The position numbers and the translations under genes are program-made. Under the pieces are notes generated by a model. That model saw only the letters and a program-made list of their open reading frames with translations, ran no database searches and was not told where the DNA came from. Shown piece after piece: positions 18,076-28,024 of a stretch of 64,000 nt of DNA. Source of the DNA: Panacagrimonas perspica (GTDB taxonomy: Bacteria; Pseudomonadota; Gammaproteobacteria; Nevskiales; Nevskiaceae); NCBI RefSeq assembly GCF_004364935.1, contig NZ_SOBT01000008.1, positions 2,297,534 through 2,361,533 on the forward strand, in the 5' to 3' direction. Position 1 is the first letter of the stretch. Each line of letters starts with the position of its first letter.

Positions 18076-18876
18076 ATGGAAACCAGCACCCCAGACGAAC
18101 CCGTTCTCGCCCGCCAGGATCACGACGGCGTCGTCACCTTGTGTCTCAATCGCCCGCGGCAGTTCAACGCGCTGTCCGAAGAACTGCTGGATGCGCTGCA
18201 ACGCGAACTCGATTCGATCGCGGCCGACCCGACCGTGCGCTGCGTGGTTCTGGCCGGCGCCGGCAAGGCGTTCTGCGCCGGCCACGATCTTCGTCAGATG
18301 CGCGCCACGCCGGAAGCCGAGTACTACCGGGCGCTGTTCGCGCGTTGCAGCCACATGATGCAGACGCTGCAGAAATTGCCGGTGCCGGTGATCGCCCGCG
18401 TGCAGGGAATCGCGACGGCCGCCGGCTGTCAGCTCGTCGGCGCCTGTGATCTCGCCATCGCTTCGGATGGCGCGCGCTTTGCCGTCTCCGGCATCAACTT
18501 CGGACTGTTCTGCTCGACGCCCGCGGTGGCGCTGTCGCGCAACGTCTCGCCGAAGCGCTCGTTCGACATGCTCGTCACTGGCCGCTTCATCGACGCGGCC
18601 ACGGCTGTCGACTGGGGCCTGATCAACGAGGCGGTACCCGAATCGGATCTCGACGCCGCGGTGCAGCGCAAGTGCGATGCGATCATCGCCAAGAGTCCTG
18701 CCGCGATCCGCCACGGCAAGGCCATGTTCTACCGGCAGCGTCAGATGACGCTCGAAGACGCCTACGTGTTCGCCGGCGATGTGATGACGCGCAACATGAT
18801 GGAAGACGACGCCGGCGAAGGCGTCGACGCCTTCATCGAGAAGCGCACGCCCGTGTGGAAACCCGTCAGTCGCTGA
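18076..18876 (+). CDS. Enoyl-CoA hydratase/isomerase-fold protein, ECHDC3-like
   Basis: Crotonase-fold protein of 266 residues. The oxyanion-hole region AGKAFCAGHDLRQM and the second glycine loop GIATAAGCQLVG are clear. Both positions that hold catalytic glutamates in true enoyl-CoA hydratases are changed: Gln in GCQL, and no acidic residue in INFGLFCSTPAVALSR. This matches the ECHDC3-like branch, whose reaction is unsettled. ATG 18076 has GGAG seven bases upstream, preferred to ATG 18046. Confidence 0.88.
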   Translation: METSTPDEPVLARQDHDGVVTLCLNRPRQFNALSEELLDALQRELDSIAADPTVRCVVLAGAGKAFCAGHDLRQMRATPEAEYYRALFARCSHMMQTLQKLPVPVIARVQGIATAAGCQLVGACDLAIASDGARFAVSGINFGLFCSTPAVALSRNVSPKRSFDMLVTGRFIDAATAVDWGLINEAVPESDLDAAVQRKCDAIIAKSPAAIRHGKAMFYRQRQMTLEDAYVFAGDVMTRNMMEDDAGEGVDAFIEKRTPVWKPVSR

Positions 18877-19167
18877 CACGCGACTGACACACGACTGCCA
18901 CGCCTTGTCACTTTTCCATCGCGCGCATTTCGCGCGCCGGCAGTTGGCGTGCATCCGGACGCCAGACGCAGGAATCAGCACGCGCCGCGCGCGTGCTTTC
19001 GTACCGCCGCCGATCGGGCGCGAGTCGACAAGCGATTCAGGCTGAAGACTCGAACGGTGTACGGGCGCCAATGAACGGTGCATCGACGCAGGACAGCTGA
19101 ATCGCCGATCGATTTGGCCGAATAGGTCTTGCACGGATGAAGGCTCATCCGATCGCACGCCACGACC

Positions 19168-20109
19168 ATGTCGATCCCGAGCAAGCCGAGCGCCCTTCCC
19201 TTCCACCGGATTGCGCGCGCACTGCTCGCGACGTTCGCGATTCTGAGCACGCCTTCGCACGCGCACGAGACGGTGCTTCCGCAATTGCCTGGCATGACGA
19301 TGAACTCGTTGAACGGCGTCCCGCAGGCGCGTTACGTGCGCACGTCCGATCGCGACGGTCAGCTTCGCGTCACGGCGGATTTCGCGGATCACGACGGCGA
19401 AGCGTTGCGCTTGAGCTTCAGCATGCATCCCGAAGCCAGCCTCGCATCGATGCAGGCCTTCGGTTTCAAGCAGGCTGAACTCACGGCGATGCATCAGGCC
19501 TGCATGCGTGACGCCAACTGCTCGCCGGCCGAGTTCGATCAGCGAATGAAGCGGTACTACCGCGAGCACGCGCTGCGCGCGCGAGAGATTCCAGGAAAAC
19601 CGACGCGCCTGTCGGTCGACATTCCGACCGTGGTGCGACGCAATCGCGCCCAGGTTCAGCCGCTGGTCGCAGCGCTCAGGCAGCTGGGCAGCGAACGCGG
19701 CCTGGAGACCGAAGGGCTGATGGCCGCGGCGACGGCACTCGTGCAGGGTGGCCTCGCCTATCGCGCGCCCGCCGCACTGGAAGACGGGCGGGAGACGCTC
19801 GGCTTCTACACGCCGCCGCGCGCGCTCGAGAAGGGTTACGGAGATTGCGACACCAAGTCCGCCCTGCTCGCGGCCATCTTCGCGAACCTGGGTGAGGAGC
19901 GGATCATCGGCGTGGGGGTGCCGAATCACTACCTTCTCGGCGTGGCGCGCCAACCGCGCGACGGCGAGATGAGCGTCGAATATCGCGGAGAGCCGTATGT
20001 GCTGATCGAGGCGGCAGGACCCGCGCAGCGACGTCTGGGCGACGTCAGCAAGCAGACGCGAGTGGCGTTTGCCGAAGGACAGGAGATCCGCATCGACCCG
20101 ATCTTCTGA
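19168..20109 (+). CDS. Exported transglutaminase-like protein
   Basis: 313 residues. A signal peptide (IARALLATFAILSTPSHA) leads to a basic/acidic spacer and then a C-terminal papain/transglutaminase-like core: YGDCDTKSALLAAIF (candidate nucleophile Cys), VPNHYLLGV (candidate His) and YVLIEAAGP (possible third member). Such periplasmic proteins may be proteases, amidases or cross-linkers. No neighbour narrows it down. Confidence 0.72.
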   Translation: MSIPSKPSALPFHRIARALLATFAILSTPSHAHETVLPQLPGMTMNSLNGVPQARYVRTSDRDGQLRVTADFADHDGEALRLSFSMHPEASLASMQAFGFKQAELTAMHQACMRDANCSPAEFDQRMKRYYREHALRAREIPGKPTRLSVDIPTVVRRNRAQVQPLVAALRQLGSERGLETEGLMAAATALVQGGLAYRAPAALEDGRETLGFYTPPRALEKGYGDCDTKSALLAAIFANLGEERIIGVGVPNHYLLGVARQPRDGEMSVEYRGEPYVLIEAAGPAQRRLGDVSKQTRVAFAEGQEIRIDPIF

Positions 20110-20323
20110 GTTCGAGAACGCGGACGGCGCGAGTCCGTCGGTATTCCACGCACGGATCGGACAGCACCTGATCGGGCTGCGGGCGCAATGATGGTCCGCC
20201 CTCGGGTGGAATCGCACTCCCTGGTCCGGCATCGTGCAACGGATCCGCCTGACCCGAGATTCAAACGGGCGCCGCTCGAGGTGCGCTTCACCGGGCAGGC
20301 GTGGAAATCCGGGGAGAACCGCG

Positions 20324-21091
20324 ATGCTCGATTACCGTCCGCTGGACGACATCATTCGCCACAAGGGACTGCGCCTGGTGCTGGTGCGCGGCATGCCCAG
20401 CCCCTGGGGCCAGGCCGCGAAGGCGATGATGGAACTCAAGAAGCTCGACTACGTCGTTGCCGCGCAGGAAGCGGGCGGCGCCAACGAGTCGCTGCTCGCG
20501 TGGTCGGGCCAGACCAGCGCACCGGTCGTGGCCTGGGCCGACGAGCCGCCTCGCCACCACTGGCTCGACATCCTGATGCTGCTGGAGAGGCTTGCGCCGA
20601 CGCCGGCGATGCTGCCCACCGACGCCGCGCTGCGCGCACTGGCGGTAGGCTTCTGCAACGAGATCTGCGGCGAACTGGGCGTGGGCTGGAATCGCCGCCT
20701 GCAGATGTTTGCGCCGGCCATGGAGTCCGGCAATGCCCCGGAAGGCGTGGCTCGCATGAGCGCGAAGTACGGATACGGCCAGTCGGCGCTCGATGCGGCC
20801 AGCACGCGGACTGTCGGAATCCTGCAAGCGCTGAGCCATCAGCTCAAAGCCCAGCATGCGCGCGGTTTGCGCTTCTTCGTCGGCGACGCGGTCAGCGCGC
20901 TCGACATCTACTGGGTCACGTTCATGAATCTGATGGACCCGCTGCCCGCCGCGATCTGCCCGATGCCGGAAGCCTGGCGTCCAGGCTTCGTCGTGTCGGA
21001 CCCGGCGATCAAGGCGGCGCTCGACCCGATCCTGATCGAACACCGCGACCGCATCTTCAAGGATTGCTTCCGCAATCCGATGGAGCTCTGA
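20324..21091 (+). CDS. Glutathione S-transferase-family protein
   Basis: 255 residues with a thioredoxin-like N-terminus (LRLVLVRGMPSPWGQAAKAMM, then TSAPVVAWAD in the cis-Pro position) and an all-helical C-terminal half with GDAVSALDIYW. ATG 20324 has GGGGAG seven bases upstream. The glutathione-reactive Ser/Cys position is not clear, so enzymatic detoxification is likely but unproven. Confidence 0.78.
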   Translation: MLDYRPLDDIIRHKGLRLVLVRGMPSPWGQAAKAMMELKKLDYVVAAQEAGGANESLLAWSGQTSAPVVAWADEPPRHHWLDILMLLERLAPTPAMLPTDAALRALAVGFCNEICGELGVGWNRRLQMFAPAMESGNAPEGVARMSAKYGYGQSALDAASTRTVGILQALSHQLKAQHARGLRFFVGDAVSALDIYWVTFMNLMDPLPAAICPMPEAWRPGFVVSDPAIKAALDPILIEHRDRIFKDCFRNPMEL

Positions 21092-21257
21092 ACCAGGGCC
21101 TCCTAAAACGCGGCCCTGCGGAGGCAAGGCGAGATCGCACGGCCTGGACGTTTCGAGAAGAGGATGTGGCCGGCAGTCCGGATTTCATCCGGGACCAGGC
21201 GACGGCGGGTCTGGCCCGTCCTGGACGGACGTCGGCGTGGGCACGCCTGCAGGTTGT

Positions 21258-21333
<76 letters not shown>

Positions 21334-21792
21334 ACGAAAACCTGCTGCCAGACGGACAACGATACAACCGGCCCGACGCGCAGCGCATCTTCATCGAAGA
21401 GGGTGGCTGCCCGTGAGGGGCCGGGATTATAACGACGGGTCAGCGCTCACGGTAGTGTCGCGAGCATATTGCAGCCACGCCATCGCGCCGCCCGTCGCGG
21501 GCACCCGCTGGCGATCCGCTTCGTGACTCTTTCGAGAGGGTCATCCGGGTGTGTGACCGTCCAGGCTCATCCACCGCCGGACCTTTCCGACGGCAGCGCC
21601 GGATTCGCTCGCCGCCGCCACGATTGTCTTGCGCGGATGCCTGCGCCAGCCCAGCTTCCCCAAGCCTGCGACACGCACGCGGAACGTCCAATTTCAGCCT
21701 CTACGAAGACCTCCCGCCGGCCCTCTTCACGATTGCATCAAAGCCTGCTAAAAGCCCGCCGTCGATTACCGAACCGGTGACCGTTTTCAGAC
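21334..21792. other. Intergenic stretch upstream of tRNA-Ala
   Basis: 459 bp with only Arg-rich spurious frames. On the minus strand TATAAT occurs at 21426-21431, a perfect -10 hexamer about 93 nt before the tRNA, but I see no matching -35. Nothing else recognised. Confidence 0.4.
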
Positions 21793-22032
21793 ATGGCCCG
21801 CAAGCCGAAGCAGAAGCCGCAACCCGAAGCACCCAAGAGCTTCGACGACAGTGCGCCGTTCGAGTCCGAGGGCGGCGACGAGGACGTGAGCGTGATCGAG
21901 CCGGATGATCCGCCGGTGGACACGCGCTCGCGCGATTGGCGCGACGTGGAGCGGTACAAGGAGATGCGCCAGCTCCGCAAGCTGGTGGATGACGACCTCG
22001 ATTTCGAGGACAAGCCGCGCCGCGGCTCCTGA
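21793..22032 (+). CDS. Small acidic protein, PA3496-like
   Basis: 79 residues, very acidic centre (FESEGGDEDVSVIEPDD) and a C-terminal helix RDWRDVERYKEMRQLRKL ending DDDLDFED. The C-terminal pattern resembles the short PA3496 family described as putative envelope-integrity proteins; this assignment is by eye. Confidence 0.65.
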   Translation: MARKPKQKPQPEAPKSFDDSAPFESEGGDEDVSVIEPDDPPVDTRSRDWRDVERYKEMRQLRKLVDDDLDFEDKPRRGS

Positions 22033-22176
22033 GCGATCCGCTGCGATCACCACCGGTCGGCACCACCCGGCCCTGCAAAGTGACCCTCAGCCGGACTCGC
22101 GTCCGGCCATCGTCTACATCAGCTCGCCCCCCGCACGCATCACAGCGGCGCCGCGATCGCGAGCCGCCAGCTGCAT

Positions 22177-22869
22177 TCAGGCCGGCAACCCCGCCAGCAC
22201 CAGTTGCATCGCCTCCTCAGGCGTATCCGCGTAGGTGAACAGGTCCAGGTCCTCGCGCCGGATCAAGCCACGACGCGCGAACGACTCGAAGTTGATCGTC
22301 TCGGCCCAGAACGAGCGGTCGTAGAGCACGATCGGCATGCGCGACGACTTGCCGGTCTGCGTCAGCGTCAGCAGCTCGAACAGCTCATCCATCGTCCCGA
22401 AGCCGCCAGGGAAGATCACCGCCGCGCGTGCAAGGTTCATGAACCAGAACTTGCGCATGAAGAAGTAATGGAACACCACGCTGCGCCGGTCGTCGACGAA
22501 CGGATTGGCCTGTTCCTCGTGCGGCAGCGAGATGTTGAGACCGACATTCAGCGAGGCATCGACGCGCGCGGCGCCCTCGTGTGCCGCCTGCATGATCCCG
22601 GGACCGCCGCCGGTCACGATGTAGTAGCGCTCGGCCAGCGCGTGCGCCTGCGTGGTCCAGCGCGCGATCAGCTCGGCCAGCGCAGCGGCATCCTGGTACG
22701 AAGGGGATTCCTTCGGCAGACGCGCCGACCCGAACAGGATCACGCCGCGGTGGATATCGAGTTCGCGAAAGCGTCGTTCCGGATCCAGGTACTCGCACAG
22801 CAAGCGGACCGTGCGCGCATCCGGGCTCATCAGGAAATCCGGATTCAGATAGGACTTGGGCAGCTTCAT
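22177..22869 (-). CDS. LOG-family (TIGR00730-type) Rossmann protein
   Basis: 230 residues. Contains the LOG signature PGGFGTMDELFE and the nucleotide-loop GGGPGIMQAAHEGA. Members hydrolyse nucleoside monophosphates to release ribose-5-phosphate (cytokinin-activating or PpnN-like activity); older annotation as lysine decarboxylase is misleading. The gene is monocistronic. Confidence 0.9.
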   Translation of the reverse strand: MKLPKSYLNPDFLMSPDARTVRLLCEYLDPERRFRELDIHRGVILFGSARLPKESPSYQDAAALAELIARWTTQAHALAERYYIVTGGGPGIMQAAHEGAARVDASLNVGLNISLPHEEQANPFVDDRRSVVFHYFFMRKFWFMNLARAAVIFPGGFGTMDELFELLTLTQTGKSSRMPIVLYDRSFWAETINFESFARRGLIRREDLDLFTYADTPEEAMQLVLAGLPA

Positions 22870-22943
22870 GGTCGTGGATCGCGTCGGGGCAACGGGAAGC
22901 GATCTTAGAACCTGCGCATGACGCGGGCGCGCATGTCAGCGGG

Positions 22944-23075
22944 TTCTCCCCTCTCCCGCAGCGAGAGGAGCCGGAGGTGAGGGAGAGTCGGCCGATCGGT
23001 AGATGGCCTTCGCAGGAGAGCGACTCACCCTCACCCGCCCCTTCGGGGCACCTTCTCCCTGTGGGAGAAGGAACC
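22944..23075. repeat. CTCTCCC/CCTCACC-type intergenic repeat
   Basis: Two short hairpins face each other: CCTCTCCCGCAGCGAGAGG (22949-22967) and TTCTCCCTGTGGGAGAA (23053-23069), with GGAGGTGAGGG and CTCACCCTCACCCGCC in between. It lies behind the acyl-CoA ligase stop. A looser relative is at 53765-53922. These are common dispersed repeats of GC-rich proteobacteria. Confidence 0.65.
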
Positions 23076-23083
23076 TCGTGTCG

Positions 23084-24760
23084 TCAGGCGTCCCACACCA
23101 CCTTGGAGCGCTTCGACGACCAGCCCGCGACGCGCGGCTCGTAGTGCTTCTCGACGACGTTGCGCTTGACCTTCAGCGTCGGCGTGATGAACCCGTTCTC
23201 CACCGTCCAGACCTCGGTGCTGAGCGCGATGAAATCGAGCTGCTCGTGCGGATCGAGCTGCCCGTTGACCGCCGCGAGGTGCGCTTCGAGCGAGGCGCCG
23301 AGCGCGTCGCGGTGCGCCTTGTCCTTCTTGCATGCAGCCGCTTGATCGGCCGGCAGGATCACCACCGCAAAGGGCTGCGCGCTGTTCGCGCCCATCACGC
23401 AGCAGGCCTCGATGCCGGTGTGCCCGGTCAGGCGATTCTCGATCGGCGCGGGCGCCACGTACTTGCCCTTCGAGGTCTTGAACAATTCCTTGGCGCGGCC
23501 GGTGATGCGCAAGCGGCCCTGGTCATCGATCTCGCCCAGATCGCCGGTGCGCAGCCAGCCGTCGTCCGTCATCGTCTCGCGCGTCTTTTCCGGCTCGCGG
23601 TAATAGCCCTTCATCAGGGCCGGGCTGCGCATCAGCACTTCGCCCGATTCGGAGAGCTTCTGCTCCACGCCCGGGTACGGCTCGCCGACATAGCCCACGC
23701 GCTGGCGTCCGGGCACGTTGGAATGAGAGCAGCCGAAGTTCTCGGTCATGCCGTAGGCCTCCATCAGAGGCAAGCCCAGGCGCGCGTACCAGTCGAGCAG
23801 CGCCGGCGGCATCGGCGCGGCGCCACCCAGCGCCAGACGCGTGTCGTCCATGCCCAGAGCGGTCACGATCTTCTTGCGCACCACGCGATTGAGCAGCGGG
23901 ATGCGCATCAATCGATCGAGCTTCTGCTTGGGCATCTTCGAGAACACGCCCTGCTGGAACTTCACCCACAGCCGCGGCACGGTGCCGAACACCGTGGGGC
24001 GGGCCGCCTGCAGATCGCGCGCGAAGGTTTCGAGCGCTTCGGCGAAGAAGATCCGAAAGCCGGCGTGGAAGGACGCGCACTCCATCCCCCAGCGTTCGGC
24101 CACGTGCGACAGCGGCAGGTGCGAGAGCATGCGATCGCTAGGCACCAGCTTGTAGCGCAGCTCGAGCGTCTTGCTCGCCCAGCCCATGCCGGCGAAGTCG
24201 TGCATCACGCCCTTGGGCATGCCGGTGGTGCCGGAGGTGTAGATGATCGTGGCGAGATCGTCGGCCGCACGCACCGGGCTGCCGGAAATCGGTTGCGTGC
24301 GCGCGACGATGTCGTCCCACTGCGCGCAGGGCACGTCCGGCGACAACGGGAAGCGGATGCACTCCACGCCGTCGGGAATCCCGTCCTTCATCACCGGCCA
24401 GTCGTCGAGCTTGCCGATGAAGCAGAGCTTGGAGCCGCTGTGCTCGAGCACCTGGCGCACGGATTCCGCGGTGAGCGTCGGATACAGCGGCACCGAGACA
24501 TGGCCGGCCATCCAGATCGCGAGGTCGGCGACGATCCAGTGCGCGCAGTTCTTCGAGATCAGCGCGATGCGCGAGCCCGGTTCCCAATGAAAACTCTGCA
24601 GGTGCGCCGCCATGCGGCGGGCCTCGTCTCCCACCTGCTTCCAGGTCCAGTCGCGCACTGCGCCGCCTCCCATCGGCTGCGTCAGGTAGATCGCGTCGGG
24701 CTGCACGCGCTCCCAGTGGTAGAAGCGATCGAGGAGCAGTTCCTTGGCAGCGTTCGTCAT
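23084..24760 (-). CDS. Long-chain fatty acid-CoA ligase (AMP-forming)
   Basis: 558-residue adenylate-forming enzyme that makes acyl-CoA from a fatty acid, CoA and ATP. Motifs in order: IIYTSGTTGMPKGV (P-loop-like A3), YGMTENFG (A5), GYYREPEKT, WLRTGDLGEID (A7) and the hinge RITGRAKELFKTSKGKYVAP; the FadD/ACSL-like long variant. It is divergent from an acyl-CoA dehydrogenase, about 96 bp between starts, which fits joint control of fatty acid degradation. Confidence 0.93.
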   Translation of the reverse strand: MTNAAKELLLDRFYHWERVQPDAIYLTQPMGGGAVRDWTWKQVGDEARRMAAHLQSFHWEPGSRIALISKNCAHWIVADLAIWMAGHVSVPLYPTLTAESVRQVLEHSGSKLCFIGKLDDWPVMKDGIPDGVECIRFPLSPDVPCAQWDDIVARTQPISGSPVRAADDLATIIYTSGTTGMPKGVMHDFAGMGWASKTLELRYKLVPSDRMLSHLPLSHVAERWGMECASFHAGFRIFFAEALETFARDLQAARPTVFGTVPRLWVKFQQGVFSKMPKQKLDRLMRIPLLNRVVRKKIVTALGMDDTRLALGGAAPMPPALLDWYARLGLPLMEAYGMTENFGCSHSNVPGRQRVGYVGEPYPGVEQKLSESGEVLMRSPALMKGYYREPEKTRETMTDDGWLRTGDLGEIDDQGRLRITGRAKELFKTSKGKYVAPAPIENRLTGHTGIEACCVMGANSAQPFAVVILPADQAAACKKDKAHRDALGASLEAHLAAVNGQLDPHEQLDFIALSTEVWTVENGFITPTLKVKRNVVEKHYEPRVAGWSSKRSKVVWDA

Positions 24761-24856
24761 GCGATCAGGTGCGTTGGCGTCGGACGTGGGACTTGAACGG
24801 ATGCTAGCTCAGGACTAGCGTGGCCGCTGATCATTTTCGGTTTGACGGTAATCCAG

Positions 24857-26002
24857 ATGACTTACGCCTCACCCTTCTACGACAAGGACCACGAAGAGTT
24901 TCGCGCCCAGGCACGGCGCTTCGTGGAAAAGGAGATTTCACCCAACATCGAGGCCTGGGAAACGGCGGGCAGCATTCCGCGCGAGCTGCATCAGAAGGCG
25001 GCGGAAGCCGGGATGCTGCAGGTGGGATTTCCGGAACGCTGCGGCGGCATCGAAGTGCCTGATCTCTTCTACGGCGTCGTGCTGACCGAAGAACTCGCGC
25101 GCTCCGGCAGCGGCGGCGTCATCGCGGGACTGATGAGCCACGGCATCGCCCTCCCTCCGATCTGCCACGTCGGCTCGCCCGAGCTGCAGGCGCGATATGC
25201 ACGTCCAGTCCTGGAGGGACGAAAGATCGCGGCGCTGGCCATCACCGAACCCGGCGGCGGGTCGGACGTGGCCAATCTGAAGACGCGCGCCGAGCGCGAC
25301 GGCGATCACTACGTCGTCAACGGCTCCAAGACTTTCATCACCTCGGGCATGCGGGCTGACTATCTGACCTGCGCCGTACGTACCGGCGGCGCCGGCATGG
25401 GCGGCGTCTCGCTGGTGGTGATCGAGGGCGACACGCCGGGGCTGAGCCGCACGCCGCTCGACAAGATGGGGTGGCGTTGCTCCGACACCGCGACGCTCTA
25501 CTTCGACAACTGCCGCGTGCCGGTAGCCAATCTCGTCGGGCGCGAGAATCAGGGCTTCATGGCGATCATGCTCAACTTCAACCAGGAGCGGATCATGCTG
25601 GCGGCGCAGGCCTACGCCTTCGCCAAGGTCTGCTACGACGAGGCCATGGACTACGCGCGCTCGCGCGAGACGTTCGGCAAGGCCTTGATTCGCAACCAGG
25701 TCATCCGCCACAAGCTGGTGGATATGCGCATGCGCCTCGAAGCGGTGAAGGCCAACCTGGACCTCGTGACTTGGCGCGTCTCGAACCGGCAGATCCCCAT
25801 CGCCGAGGTCTGCATGCTCAAGAACTTCGCCTGCACCTCGCTCGAGTGGATCGCCAACGAGGCGATGCAGGTCTTCGGCGGCGCCGGGTATCTGCGCGGC
25901 GCCAAGGTCGAACGGATCTACCGCGAGACCAAGGTGTTGACGATCGGTGGCGGCTCGCTTGAAATTATGAAAGACCTGGCTGCCAAACAGCTCGGAATGT
26001 AA
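24857..26002 (+). CDS. Acyl-CoA dehydrogenase, long-chain/isovaleryl type
   Basis: FAD enzyme of 381 residues catalysing alpha-beta oxidation of acyl-CoA. Visible are ITEPGGGSDVANLKT (flavin/substrate loop), the C-terminal QVFGGAGYLRG and the ending TIGGGSLEIM. The medium-chain catalytic Glu position near the end is Gly, while NQERIMLA in the middle carries the Glu used by long-chain and isovaleryl dehydrogenases, which tells the subtype. ATG 24857 was chosen over an upstream TTG at 24842. Confidence 0.92.
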   Translation: MTYASPFYDKDHEEFRAQARRFVEKEISPNIEAWETAGSIPRELHQKAAEAGMLQVGFPERCGGIEVPDLFYGVVLTEELARSGSGGVIAGLMSHGIALPPICHVGSPELQARYARPVLEGRKIAALAITEPGGGSDVANLKTRAERDGDHYVVNGSKTFITSGMRADYLTCAVRTGGAGMGGVSLVVIEGDTPGLSRTPLDKMGWRCSDTATLYFDNCRVPVANLVGRENQGFMAIMLNFNQERIMLAAQAYAFAKVCYDEAMDYARSRETFGKALIRNQVIRHKLVDMRMRLEAVKANLDLVTWRVSNRQIPIAEVCMLKNFACTSLEWIANEAMQVFGGAGYLRGAKVERIYRETKVLTIGGGSLEIMKDLAAKQLGM

Positions 26003-26149
26003 GGCAAAACCCTCTTTGCAAAGTTCAGCAAAGTCAGTACATTGCCACTTGAACTTAAAGTTCGCCCTGAGCATGGGGTGCGCAGGTGCCCGAAGAGGCC
26101 ATCCGCGCATCGTTTTTCCCGGGGATCTAATTCGCGTTTCGGGGGATGC

Positions 26150-27901
26150 ATGGCAATCAAAGGAAGCCTGCGCAGCGGGCTCGTCAAGGGCCTGATCGGC
26201 GCAAGCCTCGCAGGATTCTCGGTTTCGGCGATGGCTCAATCGTCGCCGGGCTGGTACTTCGGAATCGAAGGGTTCTACGCGGACACGAAGGATCTCGATG
26301 GTGCCGCCACCATCAAGCTTCCGGACTCCACCACAGTCTCGCCCAATACCTGCGTACTGCCGATCGAGCTGCTCGGCGTCAACCTGGAAGCGCTGGGTCT
26401 CTGCGTTCTGGGCAACAACCAGGGAACCATCTCCGAGCCGGGGACTGTGGCTCAGACCACGTCCTCCATCGCGCTCGATGGTGGGTTTGGTGGCGGCGCC
26501 TCGTTCGGCTATCTGTTCGACGGCGGTCTTCGCCCTGAACTGAACCTGCGCTACTCGGAAAACGATCTCAAGAGCTTCAGGACCGGCGGCTTCGACGGCA
26601 GCAGCGATGGCTCGCTGCGTGCAGTGCGCCTGATGGCGAACATCTGGTACGACCTCGACTTCGGCAACCTGGCGCCCTACTTCGGCGGTGGCCTGGGCCT
26701 GCAGAACACCGAGCTCAAGGGCTTCGGCACCAAGGCGGATGACGACACGATGGCCTTCCAGGCCGGTGCCGGTGTCGCCTACTGGTTCGGCAACGCCACG
26801 GCGCTGTCGCTCGACTACCGCTATGTCTCCTCCGAAGAACCGGAGTTCAAGACCACCGACGCGGCGACCGGCATCCAGACCACGCGCGACGGCGAGTACA
26901 AGGCGCACAACATCGGCGCCAGCCTGCGCTACTCGTTCGGCGGCCAGTTCAAGGATTCCGACGGCGACGGCGTGCTCGATCGCAAGGACAAGTGCCCGAA
27001 CACGCCGCAGGGCGTGCAGGTGTACTCGGACGGCTGCCCGATCGATCTCGATCAGGACGGCGTGCCCGACTACCTCGACAAGTGCCCGAACACGCCGCCT
27101 GGCGCGCCGGTCAACGCCGACGGCTGCCCGTTCGATTCCGACGGTGACGGTATCCCCGACCATCTCGACCAGTGCCCGGGTACCCCGGCCGGCGTGAAGG
27201 TGGACGGCAAGGGCTGCCCGCTGGATTCCGATGGCGACGGCGTGCCCGACTACCTCGACAAGTGCCCGGAGACCGCCGCCGGTGCCGCGGTCAACGCGCA
27301 GGGTTGCGACATCAGCGACCGCGACGGCGACGGCATTCCGGACAATCTGGACAAGTGCCCGGATTCGGATCCGAAGATCAAGGTGGGCCCGGATGGCTGC
27401 CCGCTCGACAGCGATGGCGATGGCATTCCCGACTACCTCGACGAGTGCCCGCACACGCCGCCTGGCCTGAAGGTCCTGCCCAACGGTTGCGCCCTGGTGG
27501 GCGACTGCCGCAAGCCGCGCGCTGGCGAAGCGGTCGACGCCAAGGGGTGCGCACTGGATCAGCGCTTCATCCTGCGCGGGGTCAAGTTCGAGTTCGACTC
27601 GGACAAGCTGACCAAGCCGGCGGAACTGATCCTCAACGATGTGGCCGATACGCTCGCTGCGTATCCGGACGTCACCGTCGAGGTCCAGGGCCACACGGAT
27701 AGCCTGGGCACCGATGCGTACAACCTGGGCCTGTCCGAGCGTCGTGCGATCGCGGTCAAGCGTTACCTCGATGGTCGTGGCGTCAACGGCAACCGCCTGC
27801 GCCCGGTCGGTTACGGCGAGTCCGCGCCCATCGCGAGCGACGCCACGCCGGAAGGCCAGGAAGAGAACCGCCGCGTCGAGTTCCGGGTCGTCGGGAACTA
27901 A
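26150..27901 (+). CDS. OmpA-family outer membrane protein with thrombospondin type 3 repeats
   Basis: 583 residues. Signal peptide (GLIGASLAGFSVSAMAQ), an eight-strand-type beta-barrel (about 30-265), then at least six calcium-binding TSP3 repeats of the form DSDGDGVPDYLDKCPETAAG, and a C-terminal OmpA peptidoglycan-binding domain (FEFDSDKLTKPAE, VQGHTDSLGTDAYNLGLSERRA). The repeats are near identical in DNA. ATG 26150 follows GGGGGAT. It anchors the outer membrane to the wall; the repeats likely form a calcium-stabilised spacer. Confidence 0.93.
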   Translation: MAIKGSLRSGLVKGLIGASLAGFSVSAMAQSSPGWYFGIEGFYADTKDLDGAATIKLPDSTTVSPNTCVLPIELLGVNLEALGLCVLGNNQGTISEPGTVAQTTSSIALDGGFGGGASFGYLFDGGLRPELNLRYSENDLKSFRTGGFDGSSDGSLRAVRLMANIWYDLDFGNLAPYFGGGLGLQNTELKGFGTKADDDTMAFQAGAGVAYWFGNATALSLDYRYVSSEEPEFKTTDAATGIQTTRDGEYKAHNIGASLRYSFGGQFKDSDGDGVLDRKDKCPNTPQGVQVYSDGCPIDLDQDGVPDYLDKCPNTPPGAPVNADGCPFDSDGDGIPDHLDQCPGTPAGVKVDGKGCPLDSDGDGVPDYLDKCPETAAGAAVNAQGCDISDRDGDGIPDNLDKCPDSDPKIKVGPDGCPLDSDGDGIPDYLDECPHTPPGLKVLPNGCALVGDCRKPRAGEAVDAKGCALDQRFILRGVKFEFDSDKLTKPAELILNDVADTLAAYPDVTVEVQGHTDSLGTDAYNLGLSERRAIAVKRYLDGRGVNGNRLRPVGYGESAPIASDATPEGQEENRRVEFRVVGN

Positions 27902-27923
27902 GGCAGGACCGCTTCAAGACTCG

Positions 27924-27955
27924 AGCCCGGCCGGGTTATCCGGCCGGGCTTTTTT
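27924..27955 (+). terminator. Rho-independent terminator after the OmpA-like gene
   Basis: 11-bp stem AGCCCGGCCGG / CCGGCCGGGCT, loop GTTAT, then six T's. Confidence 0.94.
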
Positions 27956-28024
27956 GTGGGCGATCCCCGGAGTCGACGGCCGCGGGCTCCACGCCATCGC
28001 GCGCCGTCCCGCTTCAGCTTGGGT

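Noticed and set aside
26980-27480. Tandem repeat that could be read as a repeat array
   Set aside because: It is the coding sequence of thrombospondin type 3 repeats, with spacers too unequal and coding for CRISPR.
24938-27694. 918-residue minus-strand frame across the dehydrogenase and OmpA genes
   Set aside because: It is antisense to two clear genes; the length comes from GC-rich third positions and from the repeats of the OmpA gene.
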